Below are positions 25,037 to 34,283 of a DNA stretch of 64,000 bases, piece after piece (position 1 is the stretch's first letter; each line of letters opens with the position of its first letter). A program made the position numbers and the translations under genes. Source of the stretch: Rhizobium mayense (GTDB lineage Bacteria; Pseudomonadota; Alphaproteobacteria; Rhizobiales; Rhizobiaceae); assembly GCF_030272705.1 (NCBI RefSeq), contig NZ_JARFYM010000026.1:30280-94279 (forward strand), written 5' to 3'. A model generated the notes under the pieces. That model was not told the origin of the DNA. It did not search any database and saw nothing but the letters and a program-made list of their open reading frames with translations.

Positions 25037-26038
25037 TCAACGCTGTCGCACGGCGCCGGCATCCCCGCGTGACAAATCCGCCCAGCCGATGGTCAGTTTG
25101 CGATTGGCAATCAGCCAGATCGTGGCGATCGCAATCAGCCCAACCGTGATATTGGCGGCAATGAAGAGGATCGGAGCAAGTTGCGAAACCGGGCCGGTGT
25201 CGCCGCGGTCGATCAGACGCAAAGGCGCGGTCGCCAGCGCCGTCGCGCCGAAGGTGAAGGCCCAGTAGGCGGGGCTGAAACCCTCCTTGGCGATCCACGG
25301 CAGCAGGCGCAACATGATCAAGGCCTGCAGGACGCCGTATCCGATCATGGCATGCACGAGCATGTCGGGCGGTCCCTGCGTGACGCTGATATAGGCAACG
25401 GCGCCGACGGTCGGCGGTGCAAGCTGGATGCCGAGCGTTGGGCGTAGCGGCGGCGACAATGCCGGCGCCGTCAAAAGACGATGCAGCAAGGCGGATTCGA
25501 TCGCCAGCCAGGCGAAGAACCCGGCACCGAAGAAGAGCTGGCCCCAATCGGGAAAGCCGAGCGCGGCTGCAACAGTTGCGGTTACGAAACTACCGGCCAC
25601 AGTCGGCAGATAAAGCACGGCCGTCGTGGCGGCGACATCGCGTTCGCCCTGCCATAGAACGCCGGTTCTCCAGACCGCGAAAGCCAGCGTGTAGATTGCG
25701 CCTAGGATATACAGGGTTTCAGCGCCGACGCGGGAGTAGGGCAGCAAACCACCGGCCACCAGCATGGTCGCGACACCGACGAGGCCGATGAAGCAACACT
25801 GCACGGGATGGAGCACTTCCTTCAGTGCCTCTTCGCGAGCCGCCGCCCATTTCAGGGCATAGAGCACCATCAGCACCGCCCATACAGCCACGGAGACAAA
25901 GGTGATCGTCTCGCCGATTGCCGCGGGTAAATGCCAGACGCGCGTCGCCGCGCGCCAGGTATTGCCGAGACCGGAGAGACCAAGCACCATGCCAAAGAAT
26001 GCTGCCGGAACGAGTGGCAGTTTCAGGGGGACGGCCAT
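25037..26038 (-). CDS. SLAC1/TehA family anion channel-like transporter
   Basis: A 333-residue membrane protein of the tellurite-resistance/dicarboxylate transporter (TDT) family with about ten hydrophobic segments, starting VPAAFFGMVLGLSGLGNTWR. Members are anion channels or transporters (TehA, plant SLAC1, Mae1). Relevant family segments include LPTVAGSFVTATVAAALGFPDWGQLFFGAG and SPAYWAFTFGATALATAPLRL. ATG 26038 has a strong AAAGGAGG site; the frame is open to 26056. It lies 24 bases downstream of the metallo-hydrolase gene on the same strand and 35 bases upstream of the VOC gene, so the three may form one transcript. Substrate unknown; tellurite resistance should not be assumed. Confidence 0.87.
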   Translation of the reverse strand: MAVPLKLPLVPAAFFGMVLGLSGLGNTWRAATRVWHLPAAIGETITFVSVAVWAVLMVLYALKWAAAREEALKEVLHPVQCCFIGLVGVATMLVAGGLLPYSRVGAETLYILGAIYTLAFAVWRTGVLWQGERDVAATTAVLYLPTVAGSFVTATVAAALGFPDWGQLFFGAGFFAWLAIESALLHRLLTAPALSPPLRPTLGIQLAPPTVGAVAYISVTQGPPDMLVHAMIGYGVLQALIMLRLLPWIAKEGFSPAYWAFTFGATALATAPLRLIDRGDTGPVSQLAPILFIAANITVGLIAIATIWLIANRKLTIGWADLSRGDAGAVRQR

Positions 26039-26062
26039 GGTGCCTCCTTTGAGCAAGTGACG

Positions 26063-27055
26063 TTAAACGCCTTCATAGACGAGCTGCGTGAAGAAACGCG
26101 GATCGATGACGAACTTACCCCATTTCGCATCGAATTTCGCCGACGGTTTTGCCGCGACGATCTCGTCGAGCGAATGGCCCTTCTTCTTCAGCCTGGCGAC
26201 ATTGTCGCGTACTGCCTTCAGCATGTCGCGATATGCGATGAGCTGCTTCTTATTGCCAATCGGTCCATGCCCCGGGATGACGATTGTCTTGTTCGTCGTC
26301 GCCGCCACATTGGCGTCGGCGGCCTTGATCATGCCGTCGATATTGCCGCCGGTCGAATAGTCGATGAAGGGATAGATGCCATTCCAGAAAGTATCGCCGG
26401 TGTGAAGGACATCGGCTTCCTGGAAATAGACGGAGATGTCGCCATCCGTATGGGCCGGGTCATAATGCTTCAAAGCGATCGTTTCATCGTTCAGCTTGAC
26501 CGTGCGCTCATTGTTCATCAGATCGGTCGGCAGAGCGCCGGCGGGTGAGGCGGGGAAGTTGAAGTCCCAGTCATTTACGCGCTGAGCGACGGAGAGATGC
26601 TTCAGCGTGTTGACGTGAGCCATGATCGCGGCGCCTTCGCCATGCAGCCATTCATTGCCGTCGGTATGGTCGAAATGCCAGTGCGTGTTGATGAGCCGGA
26701 CGATCGGCTCCTTACCAAGGGCGGTCAAAGCGTCTTCAATGCGCGGGCGCGTGGCGGTGATGCCAGCGTCGATCAAAAGCTTGCCGTCACTGCCCGTGAG
26801 CACGGCGATGTTGCCACCGGAGCCTTCGAGCATGCTGACATCCTTGCGCAGCTTGTGTGTCTTGATCTGCGCGTTGGCGGCTTCGCCGCGGATCATGTCG
26901 ACGATATTGCCGGCTGCAGCGAAAACCTCCGCCGGCGTCAGCCAGGCACCGGTGGCGGCAAACGTCGCGCCGCCGATGCAGCACAGGCAGAAGCCGCGCC
27001 GCGTGAGACCGACATGCTGATTGGTGGTTCCGTCTTTGGTCGTGATGGTCGGCAT
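26063..27055 (-). CDS. Tat-exported MBL-fold metallo-hydrolase
   Basis: A 330-residue metallo-beta-lactamase-fold protein. Residues 19-20 are a twin Arg in LTRRGFCLCCIGG, followed by a hydrophobic segment and a cleavage region near residue 48, so export by the Tat pathway is likely. The zinc-binding motif is NTHWHFDHTDG (H125, H127, D129, H130), with later ligands in YDPAHTDGDI, LHTGDTFW and VIPGHGP. The overall pattern is that of the SoxH/quinoprotein-relay or class B3-like families; a specific substrate cannot be given. ATG 27055 follows AAAGGACTTTATC. It is the first gene of a probable three-gene transcript with the TehA-like and VOC genes. Confidence 0.87.
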   Translation of the reverse strand: MPTITTKDGTTNQHVGLTRRGFCLCCIGGATFAATGAWLTPAEVFAAAGNIVDMIRGEAANAQIKTHKLRKDVSMLEGSGGNIAVLTGSDGKLLIDAGITATRPRIEDALTALGKEPIVRLINTHWHFDHTDGNEWLHGEGAAIMAHVNTLKHLSVAQRVNDWDFNFPASPAGALPTDLMNNERTVKLNDETIALKHYDPAHTDGDISVYFQEADVLHTGDTFWNGIYPFIDYSTGGNIDGMIKAADANVAATTNKTIVIPGHGPIGNKKQLIAYRDMLKAVRDNVARLKKKGHSLDEIVAAKPSAKFDAKWGKFVIDPRFFTQLVYEGV

Positions 27056-27517
27056 GATAAAGTCCTTTCCGAAAGCTCAAGTGATCTGAAACGTCTATGA
27101 TCGAAGGATCGGATTGGCGGCTCAAGAGAAAGAGCCTCGTCAGCAGAGAAGGCAAACACGCGCTCGCCGGAAATGCCTTTCCGAACGTGCGGGCAGAATT
27201 ATGCACGCGACTGGCCACGGTGGATTGTTGAATTTTGATGGCTTTGTTGAAATAGCCGTTTCTCTGCAAGCCTAAGAAGCACGATTTGTGCTATCAAAGG
27301 CGGTGTAGATATCCGGCTTACCGGGCAACTGCGGGGACGCGGTTGCAGTACAAAGCAGGAACAGCGACGGATAATTATCACAGATGCGTGAGCTCGGTAT
27401 TTTCCGCCCGGTCCCGCGCACCTGCATAGCTCGCCCGTCATTTGTTCATTGGCAAATGCTGCGAAATGTCTTTATGGACTTCTCAAAACGATTAAACCCC
27501 TCCTAGGAGACTGACAT
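27056..27517. other. Intergenic region between divergent MBL hydrolase and gnd genes
   Basis: 462 bases without a credible gene. It must hold the promoters of the two divergent transcripts. I see no repeat, hairpin with a T tract or RNA gene in it. The last 20 bases before gnd include CTCCTAGGAGACTGAC, where AGGAGA is the gnd ribosome-binding site. Confidence 0.6.
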
Positions 27518-28543
27518 ATGCAAATCGGAATGATTGGCCTCGGCCGCATGGGCAGCAACATGGTGCAGCGCCTGCTAAATGGCGGCCACAGCGCCGTCGT
27601 TTTCGATGCGCGTCCGGAAAGCATCTCGACGCTTGAACAGCTCGGCGCCACCGGAAGCACGTCGCTCGAAGATTTCGTATCGAAGCTCTCCCGTCCCCGC
27701 GCCGTCTGGCTGATGCTGCCGGCTGCGATAGTCGACAAGGAGCTGGCCAAGATCGTTCCACTGCTCGAAGACGGCGATATCGTCATCGACGGCGGCAACT
27801 CCTATTATCATGACGACATCCGCCGCTCCGAAGAGTTGAAGCCGAAGGGCATTCATTATGTCGACGTCGGCACGAGCGGCGGCGTTTTTGGCCTGCAGCG
27901 CGGATACTGCCTGATGATCGGTGGCGAAAAGGCCACGGTTCAGCATCTGTCGCCGATCTTCGCAACGCTCGCGCCGGGCGTCGGCGACGTCGCTCCGTCC
28001 AAGATGCGCTCCGAAGCCGCCGCAAGCGTCAGCACTGCCGAGCAGGGCTACCTGCATTGCGGCCCGTCCGGCGCCGGCCATTTCGTCAAGATGGTCCATA
28101 ACGGCATCGAGTACGGCCTGATGGCCGCTTACGCCGAAGGCTTCAACGTGCTGCGTCACGCCAATATCGGGCTGCAGACGACCGAAGCCGACGCCGAAAC
28201 CGCGCCGCTGTCGCATCCGCAATATTATCAATACGACCTCGATATCGCCGAAATCAGCGAAGTCTGGCGCCGCGGCAGCGTCATCACCTCATGGCTCCTC
28301 GACCTCACCGCCGACGCACTGCATGGCGATGCTGCCCTGTCGCAATATGCCGGCCGCGTTTCGGATTCGGGTGAGGGCCGCTGGACCATTTCGGCTGCAA
28401 TCGACGAAGGCGTCCCGACGCCGGTTCTCAGCGCCGCGCTCTACGGCCGCTTCGCCTCGCGCGGCAATGACGACTATGCCAACAAAGTCCTGTCGGCCAT
28501 GCGCGCCGGCTTCGGCGGCCACCACGAGAAGCCGGCGAAGTAA
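27518..28543 (+). CDS. gnd: 6-phosphogluconate dehydrogenase, decarboxylating (short form)
   Basis: A 341-residue enzyme that oxidatively decarboxylates 6-phosphogluconate to ribulose 5-phosphate. The Rossmann fingerprint is GLGRMGSNMV near residues 7-16; VDVGTSGGVFG is the substrate-binding loop, and HFVKMVHNGIEYGLMAAYAEGF holds the catalytic Lys, the HN pair and the Glu. The protein belongs to the short (about 300-340 residue) class found in alphaproteobacteria and Gram-positives, often NAD-preferring, rather than the 470-residue NADP form. An AGGAG site precedes ATG 27518. It is convergent with moeA, and a terminator lies between them. Confidence 0.93.
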   Translation: MQIGMIGLGRMGSNMVQRLLNGGHSAVVFDARPESISTLEQLGATGSTSLEDFVSKLSRPRAVWLMLPAAIVDKELAKIVPLLEDGDIVIDGGNSYYHDDIRRSEELKPKGIHYVDVGTSGGVFGLQRGYCLMIGGEKATVQHLSPIFATLAPGVGDVAPSKMRSEAAASVSTAEQGYLHCGPSGAGHFVKMVHNGIEYGLMAAYAEGFNVLRHANIGLQTTEADAETAPLSHPQYYQYDLDIAEISEVWRRGSVITSWLLDLTADALHGDAALSQYAGRVSDSGEGRWTISAAIDEGVPTPVLSAALYGRFASRGNDDYANKVLSAMRAGFGGHHEKPAK

Positions 28544-28570
28544 TCTCTCTTTGAATTTGACGAAATTCTC

Positions 28571-28600
28571 GCCGGGCGAGTCCAACTGCCCGGCATTTTC
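28571..28600. terminator. Hairpin terminator between convergent gnd and moeA
   Basis: GCCGGGC at 28571-28577 pairs with GCCCGGC at 28588-28594 around a ten-base loop and is followed by ATTTTC on the plus strand. It is positioned to end gnd transcription; the T tract is short, and on the minus strand the flank is GAGAATTTCG, so it is a better terminator for gnd than for moeA. Confidence 0.6.
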
Positions 28601-28609
28601 ATATCCGGC

Positions 28610-29839
28610 TTAGCTCAGCAGCTCCGGGCGCAGGAGCAGGACCGGGCATTCGGAACCGGCAGCAAGCTTGGGCGCGTGCACAGGGCGAATGATGAGGCAG
28701 TCCGAGCGGGAAAAGACCTTCATCATAGAAGAATCCTGCTTGGAAAACGCCTCGGCGATCCACCCGCCGCTATCTTCGGATTTTGTCAGCGTCGCCCGGA
28801 CATAGTCCTGGCGTTGATCGTTGGCGGCGAGCATTGTGGCAGTGCGCGCCATGCTTTCGCGCTTCACCGGCGGCAGGGAGGCAAGCTTGCGGATCAGCGG
28901 CTCCAGGAACAGCAGGCCGCAGACGAGACTGGAGACCGGGTTGCCCGGAAGGCCGAGGACATGGGCTTCGCCGAGGCTCCCGACCATCAGCGGCTTGCCG
29001 GGGCGCATGGCGATACGCCAGAAATCGAGCTGCATGCCGGCTGCGACCATGGTCGCCTGCACCAGATCATGATCGCCGACTGAGGCGCCGCCGAGTGTGA
29101 CGATGACATCGGCCTTCGCCACCTGCGCTCGGCCGATGGCGGCGGTGATCTCCGCCCTGTCGTCAGGCACGATGCCGAGATCGAGCACATGAGCGCCGGC
29201 GTTGCGGGCAAGCGCCGCGATGCCGAACGTATTCGAGGCAATGATCTGCGATGGACCGGGCTCACTGCCCGGTGTCACCAACTCGTCGCCCGTCGCAAGG
29301 ATCGCCACCAGTGGGCGGCGATAAACGTCAAGCGCCGGATGATTCATCGCGGCGGCAACCGTCAGCCGCGAAAAATCCATGACCGCGCCTGCGGAAAGCA
29401 CCACTTCGCCTTCGGCGAAATCCTGTCCGCGCGGCCGGACATGCTGCCCCTTGCGCAGGGGATAGGTGGTGCGGATGCGGCTGTGCTCCAGCCGTTCGAT
29501 GTCTTCCTGTAACAGCACACAATCGGCACCCGCGGGAACCGGTGCGCCGGTAAAGATGCGCACCGCTTCGCCTTTGCCGACCGTACCTTCGAAAGCGCGG
29601 CCGGCGGCGGAAACACCGATCACTGTCAGTAACGCGCCGGGGTCGGCGGCGTCTTCGAAACGCAGTGCATAGCCATCCATCGCCGAAGCGTCGAAGGGTG
29701 GCTGCGTCAGTCGTGCGGTCAGATCCTTGGCCAGAACCCGGCCTTCCGCCATGTCGAGTGGAACGCTTTCGACGCGATGGAGCGGCGTTGTGCTATTCAA
29801 CAGGCGCGCTTGAGCGTCAGCAACGGGTAAAAGGCTCAT
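28610..29839 (-). CDS. moeA: Molybdopterin molybdotransferase MoeA
   Basis: MoeA inserts molybdate into adenylylated molybdopterin in molybdenum cofactor synthesis. The 409-residue protein shows LTQPPFDASAMDGYALRF near the N-terminus, RIFTGAPVPAGADCVLLQED, then the central MoCF domain with ATGDELVTPG, VTLGGASVGDHDLV and LPGNPVSSLVCGLLFLEPLI. ATG 29839 is used, with GGAGGTC upstream. It is the last gene of ppiD-trpD-trpC-moaC-moeA on the minus strand, five bases after moaC. In other rhizobia lexA usually follows moeA; here gnd faces it instead. Confidence 0.94.
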   Translation of the reverse strand: MSLLPVADAQARLLNSTTPLHRVESVPLDMAEGRVLAKDLTARLTQPPFDASAMDGYALRFEDAADPGALLTVIGVSAAGRAFEGTVGKGEAVRIFTGAPVPAGADCVLLQEDIERLEHSRIRTTYPLRKGQHVRPRGQDFAEGEVVLSAGAVMDFSRLTVAAAMNHPALDVYRRPLVAILATGDELVTPGSEPGPSQIIASNTFGIAALARNAGAHVLDLGIVPDDRAEITAAIGRAQVAKADVIVTLGGASVGDHDLVQATMVAAGMQLDFWRIAMRPGKPLMVGSLGEAHVLGLPGNPVSSLVCGLLFLEPLIRKLASLPPVKRESMARTATMLAANDQRQDYVRATLTKSEDSGGWIAEAFSKQDSSMMKVFSRSDCLIIRPVHAPKLAAGSECPVLLLRPELLS

Positions 29840-29844
29840 AGGTG

Positions 29845-30339
29845 TCAGACCTCCGGATGACGGAAATCGCCGGATTTGCCGCCCGACTTCTCCAAAAGCC
29901 TGATGCCGCCGATTTCCATCATCCGGTCGGCAGCCTTCGCCATGTCGTAGATCGTCAGGCATGCGACGGATACAGCCGTCAACGCTTCCATCTCGACCCC
30001 GGTGCGGCCGGTAAGTTTTGCGGTGGCGGTCACGTGCAGGCCGGGCAGGGCCGCGTCTTCGGCGATATCGACCGAGACTTTGGTCAGCATCAGCGGGTGG
30101 CAGAGCGGGATGAGATTGGCCGTTTGCTTCGCGGCCATGATACCGGCGAGCCTGGCCGTGCTGATGACATCGCCTTTTTTGGCATTGCCTTCGCGGATCA
30201 GCGCCAGTGTTTCCGGCTTCATCTTCACATGGCCTTCGGCAGTGGCGATACGGGTGGTCTCGGCCTTGTTGCCGACATCAACCATACGCGCCTCGCCGGA
30301 TGTGCCGATATGGGTAAGGCCGGCTTTCTCCGCGCTCAT
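29845..30339 (-). CDS. moaC: Cyclic pyranopterin monophosphate synthase MoaC
   Basis: MoaC converts 3',8-cyclo-GTP to cyclic pyranopterin monophosphate, an early step in molybdenum cofactor synthesis. The 164-residue length is normal. Conserved motifs are MVDVGNKAETTR, GDVISTARLAGIMAAKQTANLIPLCHPL (the LCHPL loop is the signature) and TGVEMEALTAVSVACLTIYDMAKA with the catalytic Lys. It lies one base after trpC and five before moeA, so it is translated from the same mRNA. Confidence 0.96.
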   Translation of the reverse strand: MSAEKAGLTHIGTSGEARMVDVGNKAETTRIATAEGHVKMKPETLALIREGNAKKGDVISTARLAGIMAAKQTANLIPLCHPLMLTKVSVDIAEDAALPGLHVTATAKLTGRTGVEMEALTAVSVACLTIYDMAKAADRMMEIGGIRLLEKSGGKSGDFRHPEV

Positions 30340-30340
30340 T

Positions 30341-31156
30341 TCACTCGGCCGCCAGAACGTCGGATTCGCCGGTCAGCAGCAGGCGCGTCGCAGCAGTCAC
30401 ATCATCCTTTCGCATCAGGCTCTCGCCGACGAGGAAGGTGGTGATGCCGGCGGCCTCGAGACGCTTGCAATCGGCATAGGTGAAGACACCGCTTTCGCCC
30501 ACCAGCAGCCGGCCTTCGGGAACCATGGTGGACAGGGTTTCACTGACGATCAGGCTGACTTCGAAGGTGCGCAGATTGCGATTGTTGATGCCGACGAGCG
30601 GCGAAGACAGCTTCAATGCCCGCTCCATCTCTTCGGCGTCATGCACTTCGACCAGCACATCCATGCCGAGGCCGAATGCTTCGTCCTGCAGGCGCTCCGC
30701 ATCGCTGTCGGAGAGCGAAGCCATGATCAGGAGAATGCAGTCAGCACCCCAAGCACGCGCCTCGTGCACCTGGTAGGTTTCGAACATGAAATCCTTGCGT
30801 AACGCTGGCAGAGAGCAGGCGGCGCGGGCGGCGGTCAAGAATTCCGGTGCGCCTTGGAAACTTGGGCGATCCGTCAGCACCGAGAGGCAGGCAGCGCCGC
30901 CGGCCTCATAGGCCTCGGCAAGGGCGGGCGGATCGAAATCGGGGCGAATGAGCCCCTTGGACGGGCTTGCCTTCTTGATCTCGGCGATCAGGCCAAAGGC
31001 ACCGGCGTTCTTCTTGGCGACCAGCGCCTTATGGAAGCCGCGTGGCGCCGACTGCCCGGCTTGCATTGCCTTGAGGTCGGCAAGCGAGACCTTTGCCTTG
31101 GCCGCGGCGATTTCTTCACGCTTATAGGCTTCGATCTTCTGGAGGATATCCGTCAT
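30341..31156 (-). CDS. trpC: Indole-3-glycerol-phosphate synthase
   Basis: TrpC closes the indole ring of tryptophan, converting CdRP to indole-3-glycerol phosphate. The 271-residue TIM-barrel protein has AEIKKASPSKG (catalytic Lys), LSVLTDRPSFQGAPEFL, LPALRKDFMF (second Lys), LVEVHDAEEM, GINNRNLRTFEV and LVGESGVFT. It is a monofunctional TrpC without fused TrpF. It lies 12 bases after trpD. Confidence 0.96.
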   Translation of the reverse strand: MTDILQKIEAYKREEIAAAKAKVSLADLKAMQAGQSAPRGFHKALVAKKNAGAFGLIAEIKKASPSKGLIRPDFDPPALAEAYEAGGAACLSVLTDRPSFQGAPEFLTAARAACSLPALRKDFMFETYQVHEARAWGADCILLIMASLSDSDAERLQDEAFGLGMDVLVEVHDAEEMERALKLSSPLVGINNRNLRTFEVSLIVSETLSTMVPEGRLLVGESGVFTYADCKRLEAAGITTFLVGESLMRKDDVTAATRLLLTGESDVLAAE

Positions 31157-31168
31157 GATGTCCTGATC

Positions 31169-32185
31169 CTATCCTTCGTCGTTGGAGACGGCGATCAGCT
31201 TTTCCAGCGCAACGGCGGTCGCGCCGCTGTCGAGCGACTGAGCCGCGAGTCTCATACCATCATGTAGCGTTTCCGCCTTGCCGGCAATTACCAAGGATGC
31301 CGCAGCATTGGCGAGGGCGATGTCCCGATAGGCGTTCTTTGCGCCACTCAGCACGTCTCGCAGCGCTGCCGCGTTGGCGACACCATCGCCGCCCTTGAGG
31401 TCCGCGAGATCGGCGCGTGGGAGACCGAAATCGGCAGGTGTCAGCTCGAAAGTGCGTATCCTGCCGTTTTCGAGGGCTGCCACTGAGGTCGTGCCGGTCG
31501 TGGTGATTTCGTCCAGACCATTGCCGTGCACGACCCAGACGCTTTCGGCATTCAGATCCCTCAGCACCTCGGCGAGCGGCACGACCCATTGCGGCGCGAA
31601 GACGCCGAGCAATTGCCGACGCACGCCGGCCGGGTTCGACAACGGCCCCAACAGGTTGAAGATCGTGCGCGTGCCGAGTTCGACGCGCGAAGGGCCGACA
31701 TGGCGCATGGAGGAATGATGCAACTGCGCGAACATGAAGCCGATGCCAGCCTCGCGGATGCAACGAGCAATTACCTCTGGACCAATGTCGAGCTTAATGC
31801 CCAAAACGGATTGGGTGTCGGCAGTGCCGGCTTTGGAGCTTTGAGCGCGGTTGCCGTGTTTGGCGACCGGCACGCCTGCGCCCGCCACGATGAAGGAGGC
31901 GAGCGTCGAGATATTGTAGGTGCCGACGCCGTCACCGCCGGTTCCCACGATATCGATCGCATCCGCCGGCGCTTCCACGGGCAACATCTTGGCGCGCATC
32001 GTGGTAACCGCCCCGACGATCTCATCGACCGTCTCGCCACGCACCCGCAATGCCATCAAGAAGGCGCCGATCTGCGACGGCGTCGCTTCGCCCGACATCA
32101 GGATGTCGAATGCCTGCCGCGCTTCATCACGCGTCAGCGCCTCGCGGTTGGCGACCTTGGCGAGGAAAGGTTTCAATTCAGCCAT
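31169..32185 (-). CDS. trpD: Anthranilate phosphoribosyltransferase
   Basis: TrpD transfers phosphoribose from PRPP to anthranilate in tryptophan synthesis. The 338-residue protein has DIVGTGGDGVGTYNISTLAS (PRPP-binding GTGGD), VAKHGNRAQSSKAGTADTQSVLG and LLGPLSNPAGVRRQLLGVF. All are canonical. It is monofunctional. trpE/G is not in the window, as expected in rhizobia where trpE(G) is elsewhere. Confidence 0.96.
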   Translation of the reverse strand: MAELKPFLAKVANREALTRDEARQAFDILMSGEATPSQIGAFLMALRVRGETVDEIVGAVTTMRAKMLPVEAPADAIDIVGTGGDGVGTYNISTLASFIVAGAGVPVAKHGNRAQSSKAGTADTQSVLGIKLDIGPEVIARCIREAGIGFMFAQLHHSSMRHVGPSRVELGTRTIFNLLGPLSNPAGVRRQLLGVFAPQWVVPLAEVLRDLNAESVWVVHGNGLDEITTTGTTSVAALENGRIRTFELTPADFGLPRADLADLKGGDGVANAAALRDVLSGAKNAYRDIALANAAASLVIAGKAETLHDGMRLAAQSLDSGATAVALEKLIAVSNDEG

Positions 32186-32210
32186 CGGCTATCGATCCTC
32201 CCGACCGGGC

Positions 32211-34103
32211 CTAGCGAGACATCGCCTGCTCGGCGAGGCTCTGATTGACCGTGACGCTATATTTGGACTGCAGGTCGCTGACCATCTGGTCGAGTATGTC
32301 GTCGCCGGCGGCATTCGCAATCTGGGCCGCCTGCTGATCCCCATTGCTCAGCGCGTCGGTCGTCGGATTGTCATTGACGTCGGTGACCTTCAGCAGGATC
32401 TGCGTCGTATCGTCAGCGCCGACGGCATAGGCGACCGTGTCGACAGGACCGGAGAAGGCGGCAGCGACACCGCCACGGCCGAGAACCGGGTCGTCCGTCG
32501 TGCGGGTGACGTTCGTCTTGCTTTCGACTGCGATGCCAAGGGGCGTAGCGATGTCGGCAAGCGATTTACCCTTCTGCGCCTCCTGCTTCAACTCGGCCGC
32601 CTTGGCGGCGAGCGCAACCTTCTGCTGCTCGGCGGTCCAGTCGGCGACGGCCTTTTCATGCACCTCGGCGAGCGGGCGATCATGATCGGGCGTAATGTTC
32701 AGCACGTCGTACCAGACGTAGCCGTCATTGCCGATGGTCACGGGTGCCGTATTGCTGCCCTGTTCGGCCTTGAAGACCTCTGCCAGCAATTGCTGCTTGG
32801 CGGGCAGGTCCTTGACCTCGTTGCCACTCTGGTCGAGGCCGGTCGCATCGATCGCATCGATGGTCACCATCTTCAGCTTCAGTTGCTGCGCAGCTTCCTG
32901 AAGCGACGCACCGGAGCCGCGCAGGTCTTCGAACTTGTCGTGGACGTCGGTGATTTCATTGGCGGCATTGTTAAGCGCAATCTGCTTGCGGATGTCTTCC
33001 TTGACATCATCGAAGTTCTTTGCCGTTTCAGCCTTCACGCTGGTTACGCGCAAAATGACCGGACCGAACGAACCGTCGACGACGGGCGTCGTGCCGCCTT
33101 CCTTGGCGACGGCAAAAGCTGCGTCGGCAATGGTCTTGTCCGGAACCTGATCCTTGGTGAAGGTGCCGAGCAGTACGTCGGCCGGCTTCTTCCCCTGATC
33201 GGTGACCAATTGATCAAACGTCGTTCCGGTCTTCAGCGCGTCGGCGGCGGCGTTGGCGAGATCCTTGTTGGCGAAGGTAAGCTGTTCGATCGTGCGCGTT
33301 GCCGGCGTCGTGAAGCTATCCTTGCGCTTCTCGAACTCGGCACGAACCGCGTCGTCGGTCACGCTTGCCGGATCGGCAACATCCTCGGGCTGCAGTTTCA
33401 CATAGGCGATCTTGCGGTATTCAGGTGCGCGGTACTTCGACTTGACGCCATCGAACCACTTCGACAGCACGTCCTCGGCCGGCGCCTTGATCGGGTCGAT
33501 GTTGGCGTTGGTCAACAGCAGATAATCGATGCTGCGGTTTTCATCATGATATTGCTTGACGGCGTCGACCAGAACCTTCGGCGCGGTAAAGCCATTGGAA
33601 ACTGCCTCGACGATCTGGCTGCGGACCGCAACCTTGCTGCGTTCCTTGATGTAGTCGTCAGGATTGATACCGCTGTTGCGCAGCAAGCTCTCGAACTTCT
33701 GTCGGTCAAAGCCGCCATTCAGCGCCTTGAATGCCGGATCGTCGCCGATAAGCTGGGCGAGGCGATCCTGCGACAGGCCGAGATTCATATCGCTGGCAAG
33801 CTGGTCGAGAGAGGCCCCGGCAACAAGCTGGGCGACCGTCTGCTGTCCGATGCCGAAGGCACGCGCCTGTTCCGGCGTGATCTGCGTTCGCAGTTGCTGG
33901 CTGATGGCCTGGATCTGACGACGATAGGCGAGCCGGAATTCGTTGGTGCCGATCTGCTGATCGCCGACCGTCACGACGGTGCTGCTGCCGCTGCCGCTGA
34001 TGAGCGATCGTTCGACCCCCCATATGCCGAAGGCTGCCGCCAGAATAAGCATCAAGCCCTTGGCAACCCAGGTCTGGGCGATTTTTCTCAACACATCGAA
34101 CAT
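32211..34103 (-). CDS. Peptidylprolyl isomerase (PpiD/SurA-type membrane-anchored chaperone)
   Basis: A 630-residue protein with one N-terminal membrane anchor (GLMLILAAAFGIWGV) and a periplasmic body: a SurA_N-like helical chaperone region (residues about 35-170: LAYRRQIQAISQQLRTQITPEQARAFG), a PPIC parvulin-type region about 240-370 and a long C-terminal part. This is the PpiD architecture, assisting folding of exported proteins at the Sec exit. ATG 34103 (MFDVLRKIAQTW) is chosen; the open frame reaches 34148. It is the first gene of the minus-strand operon ppiD-trpD-trpC-moaC-moeA, 25 bases before trpD. Confidence 0.9.
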   Translation of the reverse strand: MFDVLRKIAQTWVAKGLMLILAAAFGIWGVERSLISGSGSSTVVTVGDQQIGTNEFRLAYRRQIQAISQQLRTQITPEQARAFGIGQQTVAQLVAGASLDQLASDMNLGLSQDRLAQLIGDDPAFKALNGGFDRQKFESLLRNSGINPDDYIKERSKVAVRSQIVEAVSNGFTAPKVLVDAVKQYHDENRSIDYLLLTNANIDPIKAPAEDVLSKWFDGVKSKYRAPEYRKIAYVKLQPEDVADPASVTDDAVRAEFEKRKDSFTTPATRTIEQLTFANKDLANAAADALKTGTTFDQLVTDQGKKPADVLLGTFTKDQVPDKTIADAAFAVAKEGGTTPVVDGSFGPVILRVTSVKAETAKNFDDVKEDIRKQIALNNAANEITDVHDKFEDLRGSGASLQEAAQQLKLKMVTIDAIDATGLDQSGNEVKDLPAKQQLLAEVFKAEQGSNTAPVTIGNDGYVWYDVLNITPDHDRPLAEVHEKAVADWTAEQQKVALAAKAAELKQEAQKGKSLADIATPLGIAVESKTNVTRTTDDPVLGRGGVAAAFSGPVDTVAYAVGADDTTQILLKVTDVNDNPTTDALSNGDQQAAQIANAAGDDILDQMVSDLQSKYSVTVNQSLAEQAMSR

Positions 34104-34283
34104 CGGTAGGCAAACCTCGTCATCAACACCGTCTTCGCCCACAGGCAAAGTAATCGGAGTTCCTTAGAACAATCCGAACCGGAATTGAAGAGCTACCAAG
34201 GAAATCACGTGGAAGGGAGTCGTTGCTCCGGAACCTTTACCCAGGATTGACGTTGAAAGCTGAGGTAAATGAAGGAGCCGACG

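Noticed and set aside
24618..25547. 309-codon minus-strand frame ending in the VOC protein
   Set aside because: Only the last 127 codons are protein-like, with a strong ribosome-binding site at 25001; the upstream part is out of frame with the TehA-like gene and overlaps it.
31920..34109. 729-codon plus-strand frame opposite trpD and ppiD
   Set aside because: Although long, it is antisense to well-recognised trpD and ppiD and its translation has shadow composition.
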